A DNA stretch of 31,134 nt from Actinobacteria bacterium UBA7398 (GTDB taxonomy: Bacteria > Actinomycetota > Actinomycetes > Nanopelagicales > Nanopelagicaceae): contig DKNC01000053.1 in NCBI GenBank assembly GCA_002470135.1, positions 1-31,134 on the forward strand, written 5' to 3'. The first letter of the stretch is position 1, and every line of letters starts with the position of its first letter. A program made the position numbers and the translations under genes. The notes below the pieces were generated by a model, which worked only from the letters and a program-made list of their open reading frames with translations, ran no database searches and was not told where the DNA came from. This document shows, in pieces, positions 17,130 through 25,008 of this stretch.

Positions 17130-18188
17130 TTAAGCAACAACCCATTGCGCGTAAAATAACGCTAATCCAGCAGCAACTGAGAGTCCAGCAATAATCCAGA
17201 ACCTAATAACAATTGTTACTTCGCCCCAACCCATCAATTCGAAATGATGTTGCAGGGGTGCCATTTTGAATACCCGCTTACCGCCAGATAATTTAAAATA
17301 TCCCGTTTGAATGATTACCGAAAGCGTAATTATTACAAATAACCCACCTAGCGGGATTAAAAGCAATTGGGTGCGCAAGGTCATCGCTAGTCCAGCTAAA
17401 GCGCCACCAAGAGCGAGCGAGCCGGTATCTCCCATAAAAATTCGAGCCGGAGATGCGTTCCACCAGAGAAAACCACAACATGCTCCACTAAAGGCAGCAG
17501 CTAATACCGCAAGATCTAGCGGATCACGGACGTTGTAGCATTTTGGACCAAGGTTAATTGCACAACTTTGACCAAACTCCCAAACTCCGATTAGTACAAA
17601 TGCCAAGAAAGTCATCACAGCAGCGCCGGTCGCCAACCCATCTAAACCATCAGTCAAATTAACACCATTACTTGAAGCTAAGACCATAAAAATTGCCCAT
17701 AAAACCACAACTACTGCGCCTAGCTTTAGTGAGGTATCACGCACTGCGGAAAGATTTAGTGACATCGGAGTCAAATTATTCTCGTCCGGAAATCGAGTTG
17801 CGAAGATTCCAAAGATCGCGGCTATTAAAGCTTGACCAAATAATTTCTGTTTTCCAGAAAGACCTGACGATTGTTTTCGTGAAACTTTTAACCAATCATC
17901 AAGGAATCCAACGCCACCTAAACCTAGAACTAAAGCGAGAATTAACAACGCAGAAATACTTATGGTCACTCCAGTGACTAAGTGGCTTAAAAAATACCCA
18001 ACGAAACTTGCAAAAATTAAAATAATTCCGCCCATAGTTGGCGTGCCACGTTTTATGTGATGAGTCGTTGGCCCATCTTCTCGAATCATTTGTCCATAGC
18101 CACGCTTTGCCAGTATCTTGATTAATCCAGGCGTGCCAAAAAAACTTAGGAATAACGAAATAGCTCCGGCAACGAGAATCCCTTTCAT
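17130..18188 (-). CDS. mraY: Phospho-N-acetylmuramoyl-pentapeptide transferase
   Basis: 352-residue polytopic membrane enzyme that makes lipid I from UDP-MurNAc-pentapeptide and undecaprenyl phosphate. Family motifs: RGTPTMGGIILIF after the substrate-binding loop GPTTHHIKR, GFLDDWLKVSRKQSSGLSGK, NLTDGLDGLATG, GFLWWNASPARIFMGDTGSL, and FKMAPLQHHFELMGW. The ATG at 18188 overlaps the murF stop (ATGA) and has a strong ribosome binding site GGAGGAG at 18194-18200, unusual among the genes of this chain, inside the murF 3' end. Confidence 0.97.
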   Translation of the reverse strand: MKGILVAGAISLFLSFFGTPGLIKILAKRGYGQMIREDGPTTHHIKRGTPTMGGIILIFASFVGYFLSHLVTGVTISISALLILALVLGLGGVGFLDDWLKVSRKQSSGLSGKQKLFGQALIAAIFGIFATRFPDENNLTPMSLNLSAVRDTSLKLGAVVVVLWAIFMVLASSNGVNLTDGLDGLATGAAVMTFLAFVLIGVWEFGQSCAINLGPKCYNVRDPLDLAVLAAAFSGACCGFLWWNASPARIFMGDTGSLALGGALAGLAMTLRTQLLLIPLGGLFVIITLSVIIQTGYFKLSGGKRVFKMAPLQHHFELMGWGEVTIVIRFWIIAGLSVAAGLALFYAQWVVA

Positions 18189-19576
18189 AGCGTCTCCTCC
18201 GGATCAATAGTTTTAGCGCTCCAAAACTTAGCAATTTCTGCAGCAATTATCTCAAGATGTTCGGCTCTAGAGGCTTTGACTAGTATCACGTCGCCAACTT
18301 CAAAGTGTGAAAAGAGTTCATAGGCATCACTTTGTTGATTGTAAGAGTGGGAGACCATATCGATTGGTTCTGTGCTTTGATATTGACGATTTCCAATTGC
18401 CACGAAATGATCAATATTTAGCGCCGCAGCCGCTGTAGCAATTTCGGCATGCGCGCTCTCAGACAAATTGCCTAATTCATGCATGGTTCCAAGAAATGCC
18501 CAGGATCTACCGCCACGCTCCTGACTTAATAGCGCCAAAGTTCGCAGCGCTGCCATCATGCTTTCAGGATTTGCATTGTAAGCATCATTAATAATTAAGA
18601 GACCATTTATATCTTTAAGTTCCATCCGCCACTTACTAGTGACTTCGGCAGTTGAAAGCGCGGATGCAATTACCTCTATCGGAACATTAAGCGCTGTAGC
18701 TGCCGCAGCCGCAGCGAGAGCGTTGGCAACTTGATGCATCCCTAAGATTCGAAGCCCAACCGCTTCTCTGCCTTGCGGCGTAACTAAATCAAAATGGGCA
18801 TAGCCTTCGCGATACTCAACATCGGCAGCTCGAATGTCAGATTTATTGCTCTCACCAAATGATAAAACTTTCGCGGAAGTAGTCGCAGCCATTTTTGGCG
18901 TGAATTCGTCGTAGTTTCCAAGTACTGCATAATCCTTTGGAGTTAGTCCAATTACTATCTCTCCTTTAGCGATTGCAATGTTTTCGCGGCTGCCAAATTC
19001 GCCAAGGTGTGCGCTACCAACTTTAAGGACTACCGCAACATTAGGCTTAGCAATTTCAGTTAATTTTGCGATATCGCCAATATTTCGAGCTCCCATTTCC
19101 ACCACGCAAAACTTTGTATCCAAATTGCATTTAAGAAGCGTGAGCGGAGCACCTAAATCATTATTGTATGAACCAATTGGAGATACGGTTTTACCAACTG
19201 CGCTAAAAATATGAGCGAGCAAATCTTTTGTGGTTGTCTTGCCTTGGGAACCAGTGATTGCAACTACTTTCAAATCTTTAATTTGCATCCTTACGTAATT
19301 TGCAAGTTTTCCAAGAGCATCTAAAACATTTGCCACTTTAATAGAAGGTGCATTAACTTCTCGAGATACCAAAGCAAGTAATGCGCCACTGGAGATTGCT
19401 TTAGTTACGTAGTGATGGCCATCATTAGAATTGCCGATTAACGCTATAAATACCCCGTTTTTTATGGGTATGCGTGAATCAAAAAAGAAATCTCCATTAA
19501 CGATAGTTGTTGGATCTATCCCAACAATTTCGCCACCGACAATTTCGGCAATCTTCGCGACCGCTAGCGGGATCAT
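18185..19576 (-). CDS. murF: UDP-N-acetylmuramoyl-tripeptide--D-alanyl-D-alanine ligase
   Basis: 463 residues. Adds D-Ala-D-Ala to the UDP-MurNAc tripeptide. The N-terminal MurF domain (DFFFDSRIPIKNGVFIALIG), the P-loop VVAITGSQGKTTTKDLLAHI (about 104-123), the motif CVVEMGARNIGDIAKL and the C-terminal NDAYNANPESMMAALRTL identify it. Start and stop are ATGA overlaps with murE and mraY respectively. No ddl gene for making D-Ala-D-Ala is present in the window. Confidence 0.97.
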   Translation of the reverse strand: MIPLAVAKIAEIVGGEIVGIDPTTIVNGDFFFDSRIPIKNGVFIALIGNSNDGHHYVTKAISSGALLALVSREVNAPSIKVANVLDALGKLANYVRMQIKDLKVVAITGSQGKTTTKDLLAHIFSAVGKTVSPIGSYNNDLGAPLTLLKCNLDTKFCVVEMGARNIGDIAKLTEIAKPNVAVVLKVGSAHLGEFGSRENIAIAKGEIVIGLTPKDYAVLGNYDEFTPKMAATTSAKVLSFGESNKSDIRAADVEYREGYAHFDLVTPQGREAVGLRILGMHQVANALAAAAAATALNVPIEVIASALSTAEVTSKWRMELKDINGLLIINDAYNANPESMMAALRTLALLSQERGGRSWAFLGTMHELGNLSESAHAEIATAAAALNIDHFVAIGNRQYQSTEPIDMVSHSYNQQSDAYELFSHFEVGDVILVKASRAEHLEIIAAEIAKFWSAKTIDPEETL

Positions 19577-21063
19577 GGCTTGCCCTCAATTGCACGAGCT
19601 AATTCAATTCGATCATCGAAACTATGAATAACGCCTGCAATTTCTTGGCCAATCTCGTGGCCTTTACCTAGTAATAGAACGGTATCGCCAGGTTGCGCAA
19701 GTGAAACTGCATACTCGATTGCAGAATTTCTACTTTCGAGAACTTTTGATGGCGCCGATACATTTAAGCCTGCAGTCATCGATTCCAATATTGCTTGTGG
19801 CGATTCGCTCCGTGGATTGTCGCTAGTAAAAATTGCTATATCAGATCCATCAGAGAGCGCAGCTCCCATAAAAGGTCTTTTTGTGGCATCGCGGTCGCCA
19901 CCACAACCCAAAACTGCAATTACTTTCCCGGAGGTAAATGATTTTGCAGTTTCCAGTACGCGAGTTACAGCATCTGGCGAATGTGCGTAATCTACAAAGG
20001 CGGCAAATCTCTGGCCGAGATTTATAGGTTCTAACCGGCCAGGTGCGCCTTTCATGGCTTGCATTTGGGTGCCAACAAAAATTGGATCTAGCCCGCTTTC
20101 AACGGCAAGAGCGATAGCCATAATGGCATTCTCTAAATTATATTCACCAAAAAGTGGTAATTTCCCAGAAATAAGAACGCCACCGATGCCTCTAATCGAT
20201 ACTTCATATCCACTGGATGTTTGGACTGCGGCTTCGTAATACCAATTCGCTTTATGGTTATATTTTGAAATTGTGGTTATTGGAATTTCAGAATCGTTTA
20301 CAAGTTGAATGCCAAAATCGCCATCAATGTTTATAAAACCTTTTTCGGCATGCTCGAAGGTGAATAGCGATTTCTTTGCTTGATAGTAACGATCCATTGA
20401 TCCATGAAAATCTAAGTGGTCCTGCGTCAGATTGGTGAAGGCAACCGCTTTGAATTTCGAACCAGTTACGCGATTTTGAGATAAGGCGTGGCTGCTTACT
20501 TCCATCGCTAAATTCCGGATATGCCGCTCTCGCATTACTGCAAAAAGAGCTTGTAGTTCGTCGGATTCTGGTGTAGTTCGCTTGCTCGGCAAAATTTCGC
20601 TACCAATTTGAGTCGCGACCGTTCCAATCAGCGCGGATTCGATATTCGCACTCTGCCAAAGTTGGTGCAAAAGTGTGGTGGTAGTCGTCTTTCCATTAGT
20701 GCCAGTAATGCCGATTGCAAAAATTGAATTTAACGGGAACCCATAGAACCAAGCAGTCAGGTTTCCGGCGATCAAGCGCGGATCACTTGTCACTAAAACC
20801 GGCACTTCGCTATTACTAATAATTGAGGCACCTTCGACGTCGGTCAAAATCGCTACTGCACCATTATTAATCGCTAGCTCTGCAAATTTTGCGCCATGGG
20901 TCTTTGTTCCAGCTAAGCCAAGAAAAAGATCGCCCGTAGTTACAGATTGCGCTTGGCTAACTATCCCAGTGACATTAACTTCGGTAGAACTTGAGTGAAG
21001 GTCGCAATATCGAGCAATTTCCGATAATTTCTTGCTCAATAACTCCTCGACTCGCACGATCAT
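19573..21063 (-). CDS. murE: UDP-N-acetylmuramoyl-tripeptide synthetase, probably meso-diaminopimelate-adding
   Basis: 496 residues. P-loop FAIGITGTNGKTTTTTLLHQ (about 114-133), ligase motifs NLTQDHLDFHGSMDRYYQAK and FVDYAHSPDAVTRVLE, and the C-terminal FTSDNPRSESPQAI. DNPR is the established signature of enzymes that add meso-diaminopimelate rather than L-lysine, so the cell wall is predicted to be of the mDAP type. The ATG at 21063 overlaps the ftsI stop (ATGA), and the stop overlaps the murF start in the same way. Confidence 0.97.
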   Translation of the reverse strand: MIVRVEELLSKKLSEIARYCDLHSSSTEVNVTGIVSQAQSVTTGDLFLGLAGTKTHGAKFAELAINNGAVAILTDVEGASIISNSEVPVLVTSDPRLIAGNLTAWFYGFPLNSIFAIGITGTNGKTTTTTLLHQLWQSANIESALIGTVATQIGSEILPSKRTTPESDELQALFAVMRERHIRNLAMEVSSHALSQNRVTGSKFKAVAFTNLTQDHLDFHGSMDRYYQAKKSLFTFEHAEKGFINIDGDFGIQLVNDSEIPITTISKYNHKANWYYEAAVQTSSGYEVSIRGIGGVLISGKLPLFGEYNLENAIMAIALAVESGLDPIFVGTQMQAMKGAPGRLEPINLGQRFAAFVDYAHSPDAVTRVLETAKSFTSGKVIAVLGCGGDRDATKRPFMGAALSDGSDIAIFTSDNPRSESPQAILESMTAGLNVSAPSKVLESRNSAIEYAVSLAQPGDTVLLLGKGHEIGQEIAGVIHSFDDRIELARAIEGKP

Positions 21064-22850
21064 GGTTTTTGCGTAGCTTTCAAATCTTTTTCATTTAATG
21101 GATAGATTGTTTTCAAAGTTGGAGTTGGAGGAATTCTTTTCTCTTGTAAAACAAAACTCATAACTTTCTTAAATACTGGTCCGCCTAAATAACCGCCCCA
21201 ATGAATTCCTTGTGGCGCTTGAATGGTCACACTTACAACATATTCAGGTTTATCAGCTGGCGCAAAACCAATAAACGAAGCGGTATAGCCGCGATAGCAA
21301 GAACAACTATCATCGATTCGCATGGCAGTTCCAGTTTTACCAGCAACTCTGTAACCAGGAATTGCGGCAGATGCTGCAGTGCCAGATGAAGATACAACGC
21401 TCTCCATCATCAATCGCATTTGCCGTGCAGTTTCAGCGCTAACAACTCGCTCCGCTGCCCGTTTAGCAGAAGGCGTGAAATTTCCAGAAGCATCGCTAGT
21501 TCCAGCAATTACAGTTGGCGAAACCCGCACGCCATCATTTGCGAGTGTGGCGAATACTGAAGTTGCTTGCATTGCGGTAAGTGAATAGCCCTGGCCAAAA
21601 GCAACTGTTGGAGCAGTAGTTCCAGACCAATCTTTCACTTTAGATAATAAGCCGCTGGATTCGCCAGGCAGTTGGGTTCCGGTCTTGGATCCAATTCCGA
21701 ATTTTGTTAAGTAAGAAAATAGCGTGTCATTCGACATCATCTGACCAATTTGAATTGCGCCAGTGTTGCTTGAAACAGCTAGTGCGCCAGTTGCGGTGAG
21801 TCTTTGGGTTGCATGTTTTTCGTGGTCATGGAACACATGAGTTGAAACCTTCAGCGCGTAAGGAATGGTGAAAACAGAAAGCGGCGTTATTTTCTTCTCT
21901 TCCAGCGCGGCTGCGTAGGTTATAACTTTTCCGGTAGATCCTGGCTCGTAGACATCTTCTACTGCGGGATTTTTAAATTTGCTTGGGTCGGTATTTTTTG
22001 TATTAGCAGGGTCGTAAGTTGGATAAGTTGCTTGTGCTAAAACTTCGCCAGTTTTTGGATTCATCACAATCACAGTTCCCGATTTTGCATTAGAACTTTT
22101 TACAACTTCAGAAATGGCTTGCATTGCTACATATTGAATATCTTTATCAATTGTTAACTTTATGCTGTTGCCTTTTTTCTCTTCAACGGTAACTTGTTGC
22201 GTACCTGGAATAATGGCACCACCACCACTTTCATAAAGGTACTCACCGTTTGTGCCAGTCAACAGCGTATTTTGTGCATACTCCAAGCCAGCAGCCCCGA
22301 CTCCAGCTTGATTGATAAAACCAATTATTGATGCTGCGAGATAGCCAGATGGGTATTCACGGGTATATAACCGCTCCGAGAAAAAACCAGCTAGTTGTTG
22401 TGAACTAGCGTCCTTATTATTTTTTAAAGATAGATTGTAATTTTTCACCACAGCAGTCAATCGATTCCAAACCACCGGTGAAACACTTTGCGCAATAACC
22501 ACATACCTTCTAGTCCCAGTTAATTCTTGGGTTAGAGCTGCTGCATTCATTCCTAAGATCGGCGCAGCCAAGGCCGCCAATTTCGCGGGGCTAGAAATAA
22601 TGCTTTGATCAACAATAACTCGATATGAGATAACGCTACGGGCGAGCTCACTACCGTTAGCGTCAGTAATAGCTCCTCTGGGAGCTGGCAAAACCTTCTT
22701 TTTAGTTAATTCATTTGTGACCTTTGCCGCGATTCCTTGTGCCCGTACCGCTTGCACATCAACCAACCGCACTGAAAAAGCTAGCAAAACTACTAACGAA
22801 CTTGCGATTAAGAAGTGAATTCTGCGCTCCACTAAAGTATTTCTACTCAT
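21060..22850 (-). CDS. ftsI: Peptidoglycan D,D-transpeptidase FtsI (class B penicillin-binding protein)
   Basis: 596 residues. A single N-terminal membrane anchor (about residues 10-30, FLIASSLVVLLAFSVRLV), a PBP dimerisation domain (about 50-220) and a C-terminal transpeptidase domain. Active-site motifs: EPGSTGKVITYA (Ser305, Lys308; SxxK), ALAVSSNTGAIQ (SxN) and RVAGKTGTAMRI (KTG). It cross-links septal murein and works with FtsW. No PASTA repeats are seen at the C-terminus, which ends soon after the VFKKVMSFVLQEK helix. Start overlaps the ftsL-like stop (ATGA). A pair of Cys residues (SCSCYRGY) just after KTG may be worth structural attention. Confidence 0.96.
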   Translation of the reverse strand: MSRNTLVERRIHFLIASSLVVLLAFSVRLVDVQAVRAQGIAAKVTNELTKKKVLPAPRGAITDANGSELARSVISYRVIVDQSIISSPAKLAALAAPILGMNAAALTQELTGTRRYVVIAQSVSPVVWNRLTAVVKNYNLSLKNNKDASSQQLAGFFSERLYTREYPSGYLAASIIGFINQAGVGAAGLEYAQNTLLTGTNGEYLYESGGGAIIPGTQQVTVEEKKGNSIKLTIDKDIQYVAMQAISEVVKSSNAKSGTVIVMNPKTGEVLAQATYPTYDPANTKNTDPSKFKNPAVEDVYEPGSTGKVITYAAALEEKKITPLSVFTIPYALKVSTHVFHDHEKHATQRLTATGALAVSSNTGAIQIGQMMSNDTLFSYLTKFGIGSKTGTQLPGESSGLLSKVKDWSGTTAPTVAFGQGYSLTAMQATSVFATLANDGVRVSPTVIAGTSDASGNFTPSAKRAAERVVSAETARQMRLMMESVVSSSGTAASAAIPGYRVAGKTGTAMRIDDSCSCYRGYTASFIGFAPADKPEYVVSVTIQAPQGIHWGGYLGGPVFKKVMSFVLQEKRIPPTPTLKTIYPLNEKDLKATQKP

Positions 22851-23260
22851 GGCTTTATCGCCAGTTCTGCTGGTTTGTTTGATACTCCTAAATTGAGAAA
22901 TTGTGGCGATTGCGCAGGTCGCATTCTTAACGCGATCGCAGCAGCGGCCAATTCTTCAGGACTGGCAAGTCTTTCAACTTCTTTAATAATTGCTTCGCGA
23001 TTTTCATTTATCGCAAGGGATTCAATCTTCAGTGATTGAATTTTTATCGCGTCTTGCGTTAATAATGTATTGATAGTTAACAGAGCTGCGAAGCCAATGC
23101 CAAAAATTCCCATAATGAAGCCAACAAATGCTTTGCTAGTTCCAGGAGCGCTATCAACGCTTAAGTCTGGAACAATTTTTAAAAGTGCTTTTGTCGATTG
23201 TTGCGTTAATTTTCGAGGTGAAAGATCTACTCTTGGATTTAAGTTTCGAAGCGCCATCAT
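22847..23260 (-). CDS. FtsL-like small bitopic division protein
   Basis: 137 residues, no strong sequence signature, as usual for FtsL. A cytoplasmic N-terminus of about 45 residues with basic patches (RKLTQQSTKALLKIV) is followed by one transmembrane helix (FVGFIMGIFGIGFAALLTINTLL, around residues 46-68, given here as two parts of one helix) and an extracytoplasmic helical, potentially coiled-coil segment (IKIQSLKIESLAINENREAI then IKEVERLASPEEL). The C-terminal RMRPAQSPQFLNLG resembles the end of other actinobacterial FtsL-type proteins. Position between rsmH and ftsI with ATGA overlaps on both sides is the main reason for the call. The gene starts with two consecutive ATG codons. Confidence 0.8.
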   Translation of the reverse strand: MMALRNLNPRVDLSPRKLTQQSTKALLKIVPDLSVDSAPGTSKAFVGFIMGIFGIGFAALLTINTLLTQDAIKIQSLKIESLAINENREAIIKEVERLASPEELAAAAIALRMRPAQSPQFLNLGVSNKPAELAIKP

Positions 23261-24201
23261 GCAGCAATCCGTTCGATAGCTCGCAGTTTGACAGATTGCG
23301 CTCTGGAGTTATTTTCAATTTCTATTTCGCTTGCAGATTCGCTGCCACGGAACACTAATTTAAATTTCGCAGCAAATTCAGCCATCTCAACTGGTAACCC
23401 ACGTGGTGATTTAGACTCACTCGCATCTGCAAAAAACCGTTTTACAATCCGATCTTCAAGCGACTGAAATGACATTACAACCATGCGGCCGTCGACAGCG
23501 AGGCGGTCCAATCCTGCCGGAATCGCAGCTTCTAACACTTTCAATTCATTATTTACTTCGATTCGAAGTGCTTGGAATGTGCGCTTAGCTGGATTACCGC
23601 CAGTGCGCCTAGTGGCGGCCGGAATACTTGTCTTTACCAATTCTGCTAAATCGTTGGTGTTATTAAGCGTGCCATTATTACGAGCTTTAATAATGTTGTC
23701 GGCAATTTTCGAAGCAAATTTCTCTTCACCATAATTGCGTAAAACTCGAATTAATTCACCCTTGGAATAAGTATTGATAATTACTGCTGCTGAGAGTGGT
23801 TCTGATTGATCCATTCGCATATCTAGCGGAGCTGCTTGCGAATAAGAAAACCCTCGATCTGCCTGATCAAGTTGTAGTGAAGAGACTCCTAAATCAAAAA
23901 GAATCCCATCAACTTTCTTAAAACCTAACGTATCTAATACCGCTGGAATCTCATTATAAACCGCATGAATAATGGTTATTCTCTCTGAAAAATCTTGCAA
24001 ATTTTCTTTTGCGATTTGGATAGCACTTTGATCACGGTCTAGACCAACAATTCTCACTTCTGGAAATTTTTCAAGTATTGCTTTTGAATGCCCACCAAGA
24101 CCTAAAGTTGCATCAACTACAATTGGATTAGTATTTCTTTCGATAGCTGGAGTTAGTAAAGTGATGCAACGTTCTAGCATTACTGATTTATGTACTTGCA
24201 T
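23257..24201 (-). CDS. rsmH: 16S rRNA (cytosine(1402)-N4)-methyltransferase
   Basis: 314 residues (older name MraW). Methylates N4 of C1402 in 16S rRNA using S-adenosylmethionine. Motifs: HKSVMLERCITLL at the N-terminus, SAM-binding VVDATLGLGGHSKAIL (about 28-43), GILFDLGVSSLQLDQADRGF, and RTFQALRIEVNNELKVLE. The ATG at 24201 is preceded by a strong ribosome binding site in the run GGGGAGGGGAAGTGG (24202-24216). Ten bases of this run are perfectly complementary to the loop of an upstream hairpin, suggesting control of translation. It is the first gene of the unbroken coupled chain that runs to ftsQ. Confidence 0.97.
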   Translation of the reverse strand: MQVHKSVMLERCITLLTPAIERNTNPIVVDATLGLGGHSKAILEKFPEVRIVGLDRDQSAIQIAKENLQDFSERITIIHAVYNEIPAVLDTLGFKKVDGILFDLGVSSLQLDQADRGFSYSQAAPLDMRMDQSEPLSAAVIINTYSKGELIRVLRNYGEEKFASKIADNIIKARNNGTLNNTNDLAELVKTSIPAATRRTGGNPAKRTFQALRIEVNNELKVLEAAIPAGLDRLAVDGRMVVMSFQSLEDRIVKRFFADASESKSPRGLPVEMAEFAAKFKLVFRGSESASEIEIENNSRAQSVKLRAIERIAA

Positions 24202-24354
24202 CCACTTCCCCTCCCCTAGATATTTCTCTGGTAAAACTTTTATATTTCCATTTTGCTATCTACTTTGGTCACTGCCGGCCGACGGATCTGGGGGTAAACG
24301 GCACCGGGGAAGTGGCGCCGTTTTCGAAAGGTCGGCAGTGGCCAAAATAGATAG
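24202..24354 (-). promoter_or_regulatory. Structured rsmH leader RNA: nested hairpin with loop complementary to the ribosome binding site
   Basis: The mraZ-rsmH gap holds an RNA-like structure when read toward rsmH. The outer stem is 25 bp (24330-24354 with 24256-24280; 22 Watson-Crick pairs, one G-U, two A-C mismatches). Inside it, AAACGGC (24317-24323) pairs with GCCGTTT (24296-24302) and three more pairs extend that stem. The loop region CCACTTCCCC (24306-24315) is an exact complement of GGGGAAGTGG (24202-24211), the ten bases directly before the rsmH ATG. A 44-base A/U-rich linker separates stem and ribosome binding site. A pseudoknot that hides the rsmH start is the natural reading. Rfam describes an actinobacterial mraW RNA motif at this genomic position; whether this is a member I cannot test here. 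Confidence 0.75.
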
Positions 24355-24365
24355 TTCGTTAAGAC

Positions 24366-24797
24366 TCAGAAGAGTCCTGGAAATACCTCCTCTGAAACTT
24401 CTGCGAAATTCTTTTCGCGATCTGCGAGATATGTTTTCCAAGATTTTGCATCCCAAATTTCAACGCGAGTATTTGCGCCGATTACCACGCAATCTTTTGC
24501 AAGACCTGCGTAGTCGCGTAAGCCAGACGGAATGGTTACGCGACCTTGTTTATCTGGAATTTCATCGTGGGCGCCGGCAAACATCACGCGCATGTAATCG
24601 CGCGAAGATTTTGCAGTTAGCGGTGTCTGTCGTAGTTGTTCGGTAATTGTGTGAAATTCAGTAGCTGGAAATACATAGAGACAACGTTCTTGACCTTTTG
24701 TAATGACTAATCCGCTAGCTAACTCATCGCGAAATTTTGCGGGCAGAATCAAACGACCTTTTTCATCTAACCGAGGTTCATGAGTGCCAAGAAACAT
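24366..24797 (-). CDS. mraZ: Transcriptional regulator MraZ
   Basis: 143 residues, two AbrB-like SpoVT repeats (about 1-55 and 78-125). MFLGTHEPRLDEKGRLILPA at the start and HDEIPDKQGRVTIPSGLRDY in the second half are the two DxKGR-type DNA-contact motifs. MraZ is the autorepressor of dcw operons, binding TGGG-type direct repeats upstream of itself. Here a 10-bp-phased TGG array lies at 24846-24888. The ATG at 24797 has a GGGGAGG ribosome binding site at 24803-24809. 164 bp separate it from rsmH. Confidence 0.96.
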   Translation of the reverse strand: MFLGTHEPRLDEKGRLILPAKFRDELASGLVITKGQERCLYVFPATEFHTITEQLRQTPLTAKSSRDYMRVMFAGAHDEIPDKQGRVTIPSGLRDYAGLAKDCVVIGANTRVEIWDAKSWKTYLADREKNFAEVSEEVFPGLF

Positions 24798-24819
24798 GAG
24801 AACCTCCCCGTTTGATCTT

Positions 24820-24837
24820 GCGAAACCCCCGTTTCGC
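24820..24837 (-). promoter_or_regulatory. Leader hairpin of mraZ
   Basis: A perfect 7-bp stem GCGAAAC/GTTTCGC with a 4-base loop lies between the proposed promoter and the mraZ ribosome binding site (24803-24809). Read toward mraZ the loop is GGGG. It has no following U tract, so it is not a terminator; it could protect the transcript end or affect ribosome loading. Confidence 0.5.
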
Positions 24838-24845
24838 TTATCTCA

Positions 24846-24888
24846 CCACTTTACTCCCTTTCCCCCCATTATCAACCACCAGCCCCCA
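24846..24888 (-). promoter_or_regulatory. Candidate mraZ promoter overlaid by a MraZ operator array
   Basis: Read toward mraZ, TGG triplets occur at exactly 10-bp steps (24888, 24878, 24868, then a degenerate GGG at 24858, and 24848). MraZ is known to bind short G-rich direct repeats with about 10-bp spacing. A fair promoter overlaps them: TTGATA (24870-24875), 16-bp spacer, TAAAGT (24848-24853), which would start transcription near 24842, giving a leader of about 45 bases. Binding at the array would block this promoter, fitting autorepression. The periodic triplets are seen directly; promoter and operator roles are inferred. Confidence 0.6.
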
Positions 24889-24919
24889 TTAATTACCCCG
24901 ACCATCCCCACCGCTCCCC

Positions 24920-24938
24920 TAGGCGCTACTTAGGCGCT
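24920..24938. repeat. Short direct repeat TAGGCGCT upstream of the mraZ promoter
   Basis: TAGGCGCT occurs at 24920-24927 and again at 24931-24938, an 11-bp period (one helical turn), with a partial third copy TTTAGGC about 16 bp further. It lies 45-60 bp upstream of the proposed mraZ -35 element, where an activator would bind. No known regulator is assigned. Confidence 0.4.
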
Positions 24939-24955
24939 CACCAGGATTTAGGCAT

Positions 24956-24987
24956 GAAAAAACCCGCCTACGCTACAAAAGGCGGGT
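24956..24987 (-). terminator. Rho-independent terminator after the DUF3040 gene
   Basis: ACCCGCCT (24962-24969) pairs with AGGCGGGT (24980-24987) around a 10-base loop. On the minus strand the stem is followed by a run of six T (24957-24962), so it ends the transcript coming from dnaE2-dinB-DUF3040 and insulates the mraZ promoter. There is no T run on the plus side. Confidence 0.88.
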
Positions 24988-25008
24988 CTTCTAAATTGAA
25001 TTATTTAA

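Noticed and set aside
24256..24354. The long inverted repeat between mraZ and rsmH as a miniature transposon
   Set aside because: No flanking target duplication, no terminal transposon motif, and the loop complementarity to the adjacent start codon region fits a local RNA regulator better.
24161..24646. 161-codon open frame on the plus strand across mraZ and the rsmH leader
   Set aside because: It runs antisense to mraZ, crosses the structured leader, has no recognisable protein features and no ribosome binding site.
24956..24987. The hairpin at the DUF3040 end as a bidirectional terminator
   Set aside because: The T run exists only on the minus strand; on the plus strand the stem is followed by CTTCTA, and no plus-strand gene ends here.
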